This document shows positions 42,162-46,575 of a stretch of 46,575 bases of DNA, piece after piece. The notes below the pieces were generated by a model. The model was not told where the DNA came from. It did not search any database and saw only the letters and a program-made list of their open reading frames with translations. How positions within the stretch are numbered: the stretch's first letter is position 1; each line of letters begins with the position of its first letter. The translations under genes were made by a program, and so were the position numbers. Source of the stretch: Clostridia bacterium (GTDB lineage Bacteria > Bacillota > Clostridia > TANB77 > CAG-508); assembly GCA_900753245.1 (NCBI GenBank), contig CAADYJ010000018.1, positions 1 through 46,575 on the forward strand. Direction: 5' to 3'.

Positions 42162-42216
42162 ATTTATATGTCTCCTTTAACATATAATATGAGACATTTG
42201 TTATTTGGTGACGTCA

Positions 42217-42844
42217 CTATTTTATTTGTTCTAAATTCACTAATTCATTTTTTCTAAATGTCATTTTCAATAAGCAAGGTGATGTTATATCTAAAATGGT
42301 ATCATTATATAATAACTTAACATCTTTATTTACTTTGCACCAATTTAATAGAAAAAATTTTATCGAACCTCCGGTGACTTACAACTGCAATTTTCTTTCC
42401 TTCATATTCTTTTAATATTCTATCAAAAAATTCTGTCATTCTTTTTCTTGTATCTTCTGCACTTTCTCCATCAGAAGTTTTAAATTTTCTATCTAATAGT
42501 TGTTCTTGTGAAGGATCTCTTGTATTTTTATCCTTCATGAATTCTCCTAGTTCTTTTAAGTTTCCTAATTTTCTTTCACTTAAATTATTATCTAAATTAA
42601 TAGGCAAATTATTAATATTAGCAACATATTTTGCTGTAGCTTTCGCCCTAGTATAACTGCTTGACCATATAACGTCAATGTTATTTAGTTCAATATTCTC
42701 GCTTAATCTTTTTGCTTGCTCTTCCCCTTGTACAGATAATATTTCTTTTTCATTAATCATTTGAGAATCTTCATTTGTGTTTCTAATTCCATTTTCATTA
42801 ATAGTTTCGGCATGTCTAATTAAATAAATTATAGTTTCTTTCAT
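42217..42844 (-). pseudogene. Histidine phosphatase (phosphoglycerate-mutase-like), single-base frameshift
   Basis: The 5' part reads IIYLIRHAET with catalytic H11, IWSSSYTRAKATA and KLGNLKELGEF, a branch-2-lacking dPGM-like histidine phosphatase. At the second catalytic His, VVSH, the frame goes wrong (HRRFDKIF and a stop at 42326). Dropping one C before GGAGG (extra G at 42373 or 42374 on the plus strand) gives the expected SHGGSIKFFLLNWC and continues to a TAG at 42217, about 208 residues in all, the usual family length. Without the repair the protein lacks its C-terminal quarter. Substrate unknown. Confidence 0.85.
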
Positions 42845-42931
42845 TTTTATGGCTCCATTTTCTTATATTTTTTCATATCATAATATATGATAACTTAGAT
42901 TTGAGTCTAAATTTAAAATTGTAATTTATAG

Positions 42932-43018
42932 TTATCTTCTATTTAAAATTATACCACTTGTATTTTTAAATTCTTCTTCAATATCATTTTCAATTAAATA
43001 AGTAATAACTGTATTATA
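42932..43018 (-). pseudogene. Possible short gene remnant
   Basis: A start-less open stretch reads YNTVITYLIENDIEEEF and on to a stop at 42932. Its composition looks protein-coding, but no family is recognisable. It lies between the phosphatase and the second ATPase. Low confidence. Confidence 0.2.
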
Positions 43019-43034
43019 TTATTTGCAAATCATA

Positions 43035-44228
43035 TTATTTATTTAATAACCAATCTGCTATATCAATAATTTCTATTCCTTCTTTAATATAACCTTCATG
43101 ATTTAGTTTTGCAATAATTATTTTTTTATACCCATCTCTTATATTTAATAATGGTGTTATTTCTCTATTCAATACTTTTTCACTTTCCAAATTATCTGTT
43201 ACTTGAATATATATTTGTTCATCATTTTTCATAGCTACAAAATCAACTTCTTTTTCATACAAATTTCCAACATATATTTCATATCCTCTACGTAGTAATT
43301 CAATTGCTACAATATTTTCAAGTATTCTTCCATAATCTTCATTTTTTCTACCTAAAATTGCTCTTCTAAATGATGTATCTACTAAATAATATTTATCTTG
43401 AGTATTCAAATATTTTTTTCGTTTTATATCATATCTGCGTACTTTATAAAACGCATATGCATTACACAAGTATTCAATATATTTAGCAATTGTTTTATGA
43501 TCTGCTGTTTGATTACTAGATTTTAATAAATTTTCTATTTTAGTTGAAGATGTTAGATTAGAAACATTATCTAATAAATAATCGCTTAATTTTTTTAATA
43601 AATCTTCATTTTTTATATTATATTTTTGAACAATATCTCTTAATATTAATGTATTATAAATATCACTTAAATAATTATTTTTATCAACTAATTCTTTATA
43701 TAAATAGGAACCTGACATTCCTCCATCTTGCATAAATGTATTAAATGCTAGATATTGATTATCATAATTAAAATATTTCATATATTCTTCAAAAGAAAAG
43801 GGATATATCTTAATTTCGAAAGTTCTACCTGTAAATAATGTTGCTAAATCACTTGATAATAAGAATGCATTTGAACCTGTAATATATATATGATATTTTT
43901 CTTCTGCATGTATGCTATTTATTACATCTTCAAAACCATTACATTTTTGTATTTCATCAATTAATACATAATTTTCTTTGCTTTCATCAAAATTACCATC
44001 TATATAATTATATAATTTATCTCCAATCAATAAATTATCAAATTTCTTTAAATTATAGTTGATATGAATTATATTGGAATTATCAATATTCTTTTCGATA
44101 TATTTTTTTAATAACTCTAATAATTTAGATTTTCCCGATCTTCTTACTCCTGTTATCACTTTAATATCAGGAGTATCAATTACTCTTATCATTGTATTTA
44201 AATACATATCTCTATCAATTATTTTCAT
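43035..44228 (-). CDS. AAA ATPase with DUF4143 C-terminal domain (second copy)
   Basis: 397 residues. Walker A is G27-V-R-R-S-G-K-S34 and Walker B YVLIDEIQKC, with HIYITGSNAFLLS (sensor 1) after it. The C-terminal part has GRILENIVAIELLRRGYEIY and KEVDFVAMKNDEQIYIQV, a PD-(D/E)XK-like end in which the last Glu-x-Lys is replaced by Gln-Val-Thr, so nuclease activity is doubtful. The GAGGTGGAG ribosome-binding site precedes the ATG; the -10 TATAAT is at about 44250. It belongs to the same broad family as 40280-41593 but is only distantly similar. Confidence 0.85.
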   Translation of the reverse strand: MKIIDRDMYLNTMIRVIDTPDIKVITGVRRSGKSKLLELLKKYIEKNIDNSNIIHINYNLKKFDNLLIGDKLYNYIDGNFDESKENYVLIDEIQKCNGFEDVINSIHAEEKYHIYITGSNAFLLSSDLATLFTGRTFEIKIYPFSFEEYMKYFNYDNQYLAFNTFMQDGGMSGSYLYKELVDKNNYLSDIYNTLILRDIVQKYNIKNEDLLKKLSDYLLDNVSNLTSSTKIENLLKSSNQTADHKTIAKYIEYLCNAYAFYKVRRYDIKRKKYLNTQDKYYLVDTSFRRAILGRKNEDYGRILENIVAIELLRRGYEIYVGNLYEKEVDFVAMKNDEQIYIQVTDNLESEKVLNREITPLLNIRDGYKKIIIAKLNHEGYIKEGIEIIDIADWLLNK

Positions 44229-44260
44229 TCACTCCACCTCTATAATTATTATAACAATCT

Positions 44261-44297
44261 ATTCCCGAAAAGTCATTTTTTTTTGTTTTTAGGGAAT
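44261..44297. repeat. Inverted repeat over the second ATPase promoter
   Basis: ATTCCC (44261-44266) and GGGAAT (44292-44297), extended by A/T-rich arms, bracket the -35 region of the gene at 43035-44228. A possible operator. The rest of the gap 44229-44488 holds only the terminator below. Confidence 0.4.
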
Positions 44298-44378
44298 TAA
44301 TCAAATTTTATTACTTATTTTATGCAATAAGATATAGAATATTCATAATGAAAATTAGTTTAATATCTATAATACAAA

Positions 44379-44407
44379 AAAGATTAGACAATTTAAATCT
44401 AATCTTT
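44379..44407. terminator. Intrinsic terminator after the glutamate synthase-like gene
   Basis: AAAGATTAGA and TCTAATCTTT form a 10-bp stem with T-rich tails, strongest on the minus strand. Confidence 0.75.
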
Positions 44408-44488
44408 CATATAAATTGTAATTTATCGAGATGATTGTAACATAAAAGTTAGATATTTTCAAATCAATATATAACTTTCTAAATTTTA

Positions 44489-45913
44489 TTATGCATGTAT
44501 AATATTTGTATTCTTTGAAATTTCACTATTAGTTGTTACAATATCATAATTACTCAAATCATGAATATCCTTGTTTCCTGTTATTCTTGCAAAGGTTTTT
44601 AATTCATCATTTACAACATTAAAATAATTCTCTAACCTTTTACTGCTTTTTTCAATATTTAATCTTTTTCTTAATTCTGAATCTTGTGTTCCTACTCCTA
44701 CCGGACACATTCCATTATTGCAAACTCTGTACTGTTGGCAAGCAATTGCCATCATTGCAGCTGTTCCAATAGCGATAGCATCTGCTCCCATTGCAATTGC
44801 CTTAGCAAAATCTGATGAAGTTCTTAGTCCTCCCGTTATGACAAGTGATATATCTTCTCCATGCTCATCTAAATATTTTCTTGCTCTATATAGTGCATAT
44901 ATTGTAGGTACTGTTGTTGCATCTTTTATGATTTTAGGGCTTGCACCTGTTGCACCACCTCTCCCATCTATTGTAATAAAATCCGGCTTTGCAAAACACG
45001 CAAATTCTAGATCCTCTTCTATATGTCCTGCTGCAAATTTCACACCAATTGGTCTTCCTTCTGATTTTTCTCTTAATTCATCTACTAGAGATTTTAAGTC
45101 TTCTTTTGTTTCAATCTCTTTAAATTTAGATGGACTAATAATATCTTCTCCTACTTTTTTACCTCTTATTTTTGCAATTTCTTCTGTTACTTTTTCTCCG
45201 GGTAGGTGTCCTCCCATTCCTGGTTTTGTTCCTTGACCTATTTTAATCTCTATTGCACTTACCTTTTTTAAGTTTTCATCCGTAACACTATATTTATTTG
45301 GCACATATTCAAAAATATATTCATAAGCATTTTCAAATTCTTCTGGTAATATTCCACCTTCTCCGCTACATATTGCTGTTTTTACATTTTTCGTTCCTAT
45401 GGCCAAGGCTGTTTTGGCTTCTTTTGATAATGCACCGAAAGACATGTGTGTTACAAATACAGGTGTTTCCAAAATCATTGGCTTTTTTGCATTTTTTCCA
45501 ATTACTGTTCTTAGACTAACTTCTTCATCCTCAAAAAGTGGCATTTTGCTAAGTTGTCCACCCAGAATTAGAATATCATTCCAGCTAGTTACAGGTAGCT
45601 TTGTTCCCATTGCTGAAATAATACTTTTTCCTGTAATAGCCATTGTATGGATATCTTCCATTCTTTGTTCTACTTCGTCTGTACTACGAGTATATTCTTT
45701 TAAATAGTTTTCTAGCTTATTTTCATTCTTTCTTGTTTCTTCTTTAGATTCTACTTTTTCTTCTTGTTTTGCATCTTCTTCTACTAATTTAAACATATTC
45801 TTTGGTGCAAAACACATTGGACATTTCCAATCATCTGGTAAGTCTTCAAATTTAACTCCCTCTTTTTCTTCATCATAAATATGTCCACATAATTGACATT
45901 TATATTTAGCCAT
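44489..45913 (-). CDS. Rubredoxin-glutamate synthase-like FMN protein
   Basis: 474 residues from the chosen start. Residues 1-45 are a rubredoxin with the iron ligands C6-x2-C9 and C31-x2-C34. A Lys/Glu linker leads to a glutamate-synthase-type FMN barrel (about 75-470) with THMSFGALSKEAKTALA, CSGEGG, KIGQGTKPGMGGHLPG, TIDGRGGATGASP, VITGGLRTSSDFAKA and a Cys cluster CQQYRVCNNGMCPVG that fits a 3Fe-4S site. The glutaminase domain of GltB is absent, so ammonia, or another acceptor, is the likely substrate. AAAGGAGGAAAAA precedes 45913; the frame's upstream extension is rejected. It follows rubrerythrin, suggesting an electron-transfer partnership. Confidence 0.9.
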   Translation of the reverse strand: MAKYKCQLCGHIYDEEKEGVKFEDLPDDWKCPMCFAPKNMFKLVEEDAKQEEKVESKEETRKNENKLENYLKEYTRSTDEVEQRMEDIHTMAITGKSIISAMGTKLPVTSWNDILILGGQLSKMPLFEDEEVSLRTVIGKNAKKPMILETPVFVTHMSFGALSKEAKTALAIGTKNVKTAICSGEGGILPEEFENAYEYIFEYVPNKYSVTDENLKKVSAIEIKIGQGTKPGMGGHLPGEKVTEEIAKIRGKKVGEDIISPSKFKEIETKEDLKSLVDELREKSEGRPIGVKFAAGHIEEDLEFACFAKPDFITIDGRGGATGASPKIIKDATTVPTIYALYRARKYLDEHGEDISLVITGGLRTSSDFAKAIAMGADAIAIGTAAMMAIACQQYRVCNNGMCPVGVGTQDSELRKRLNIEKSSKRLENYFNVVNDELKTFARITGNKDIHDLSNYDIVTTNSEISKNTNIIHA

Positions 45914-45937
45914 TTTTTCCTCCTTTTTTAATTTCAA

Positions 45938-45963
45938 TAAGAGATACAAAAAGGTATCTCTTA
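45938..45963. other. Intergenic hairpin between rubrerythrin and the glutamate synthase-like gene
   Basis: TAAGAGATAC and GTATCTCTTA form a perfect 10-bp stem with a 6-base loop. On the minus strand no T-run follows, so it may set the mRNA ratio of the two genes rather than stop transcription. Confidence 0.5.
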
Positions 45964-45976
45964 TTTTACTAATATA

Positions 45977-46516
45977 TTAATAATTTTCTGCTTTTATTTC
46001 AAAATATGCTTTTGGATGACTACAAACTGGGCAAATTTCTGGTGCTTCTTTACCAATTACAATATGTCCACAATTTCTACATTTCCAAATTTTATCTCCA
46101 TCTTTAGAAAATACTAACCCATCTTCTACATTTTCTAATAATTTTTTATATCTTTCTTCATGTTCTTTTTCTATCTTTCCAACCGCTTCAAATAAATATG
46201 CTATTCTATCAAATCCTTCTTCCTTTGCTTCTTTTGCCATTCTATCATACATATCTGTCCATTCAAAATTTTCTCCTTCTGCTGCTGCTTTTAAATTTTC
46301 AGCTGTAGATGGTATATCTTCATCATGTAATAGTTTAAACCATAATTTAGCATGTTCTTTTTCATTATCTGCTGTTTCTTGGAATATTGCTGCTATTTGC
46401 TCATATCCTTCCTTTTTAGCTTTGCTTGCAAAATAGGTATATTTATTTCTTGCTTGTGATTCTCCTGCAAATGCCTCCATTAAATTTTTTTCTGTTTTTG
46501 ATCCTTTTAATTCCAT
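45977..46516 (-). CDS. rbr: Rubrerythrin
   Basis: 179 residues. The ferritin-like diiron domain has the Glu ligands in EAFAGESQARNKY, ETADNEKEHA and FEAVGKIEKEHEERY. A C-terminal rubredoxin-like domain has CRNCG and CPVC. Rubrerythrins reduce hydrogen peroxide with electrons from NADH or rubredoxin in anaerobes. The Shine-Dalgarno lies inside the last codons of the upstream PerR-like gene, three bases before the ATG region begins, so the pair is coupled and likely peroxide-controlled. The glutamate synthase-like gene follows. Confidence 0.95.
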   Translation of the reverse strand: MELKGSKTEKNLMEAFAGESQARNKYTYFASKAKKEGYEQIAAIFQETADNEKEHAKLWFKLLHDEDIPSTAENLKAAAEGENFEWTDMYDRMAKEAKEEGFDRIAYLFEAVGKIEKEHEERYKKLLENVEDGLVFSKDGDKIWKCRNCGHIVIGKEAPEICPVCSHPKAYFEIKAENY

Positions 46517-46519
46517 TTT

Positions 46520-46575
46520 TTATTCCTCCTCATACTTTATTTTAGATTTACATTCTTCACATATTCCATATAAAA
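46520..46575 (-). CDS. C-terminal end of a probable Fur/PerR-family repressor
   Basis: Only 17 codons and a stop are in the window: LYGICEECKSKIKYEEE. The CxxC of GICEEC matches the structural-zinc motif near the end of PerR/Fur proteins, and perR is a common neighbour of rbr. The identity is inferred from this short tail and the context. Confidence 0.6.
   Translation of the reverse strand, partial: LYGICEECKSKIKYEEE

Noticed and set aside
42208..42217. Perfect 10-bp palindrome GTGACGTCAC
   Set aside because: Short and single; it overlaps the end of the repaired phosphatase frame, with no promoter beside it.
34394..44228. Classical defence island (restriction-modification, CRISPR, toxin-antitoxin, retron)
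   Set aside because: The KAP and AAA-DUF4143 ATPases are suggestive, but no methylase, nuclease pair, Cas gene, repeat array, reverse transcriptase or toxin-antitoxin pair could be found.
45914..45949. Longer start of the glutamate synthase-like protein
   Set aside because: The extra codons cover AAAGGAGG and lie before the rubredoxin domain's normal first residue.

Overview
The window looks like a chromosomal segment of a very AT-rich member of the Clostridia (Bacillota), probably an uncultured anaerobe. The signs are strong Shine-Dalgarno sites of the GGAGG type, sigma-A promoters, T-box leaders in front of ileS and tyrS, sporulation-type genes (spoVT, ytxC, ylbF), a rubrerythrin / rubredoxin-glutamate synthase oxidative-stress cluster, and families typical of Clostridia (TIGR04086, DUF4912, COG1067 Lon). 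I see no rRNA, tRNA or CRISPR array. Most genes lie on the minus strand.

Layout. 1-4000: the start of a prepilin-like gene (-), then tsaB-rimI and a Lon-family protease (+). 4006-9460: a membrane zinc peptidase, YlbF and a GT4 glycosyltransferase (-), divergent from DUF4912 and a GH57 branching enzyme (+), which looks like an alpha-glucan/glycogen locus. 9466-10712: ytxC (+) facing a rhodanese (-). 10807-20019: a minus-strand protein-export and queuosine block (secF-like, secD-like, HD hydrolase, TIGR04086, a WG-repeat membrane protein, tgt, queA, a metallopeptidase). A REP-associated Y1 transposase flanked by identical inverted palindromes is inserted between tgt and queA. 20156-24860: T-box-controlled DUF1653-ileS, then an SH3-CAP secreted protein. 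24868-29441: GIY-YIG, copA-copZ, DUF1064, a small hypothetical and an RsmB-type methyltransferase. 29493-34302: tyrS with its T-box, a MATE transporter fused to a cytidylate-kinase-like domain behind an attenuator-like leader, a small repeat protein and spoVT. 34394-39302: a KAP P-loop NTPase, comF and a frameshifted recD2. 39383-44407: an accessory stretch with a prepilin/tail-collar fusion, two AAA-DUF4143 ATPases, a short unknown protein and a frameshifted histidine phosphatase. 44489-46575: a rubredoxin-fused glutamate synthase-like protein, rubrerythrin and the 3' end of a probable PerR/Fur gene.

The most interesting material is not a classical defence island. It consists of: (i) several families of short palindromic elements, one of which flanks the RAYT transposase in identical inverted copies and recurs in the tyrS leader, and another of which begins exactly at the stop codons of two unrelated genes; (ii) a terminator overlapped by a possible 29-codon leader ORF in front of the MATE-kinase fusion; (iii) a prepilin-type N-terminus joined to a phage tail-collar domain, with a paralogue sharing its promoter at the window edge; (iv) a KAP NTPase tightly coupled to comF; (v) three direct repeats at exactly 32-bp spacing over an AAA-ATPase promoter; and (vi) two single-base frameshifts (recD2 and the phosphatase), each explained by one extra C before GGA on the coding strand.

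All family calls are made by eye from motifs. No database search was run.
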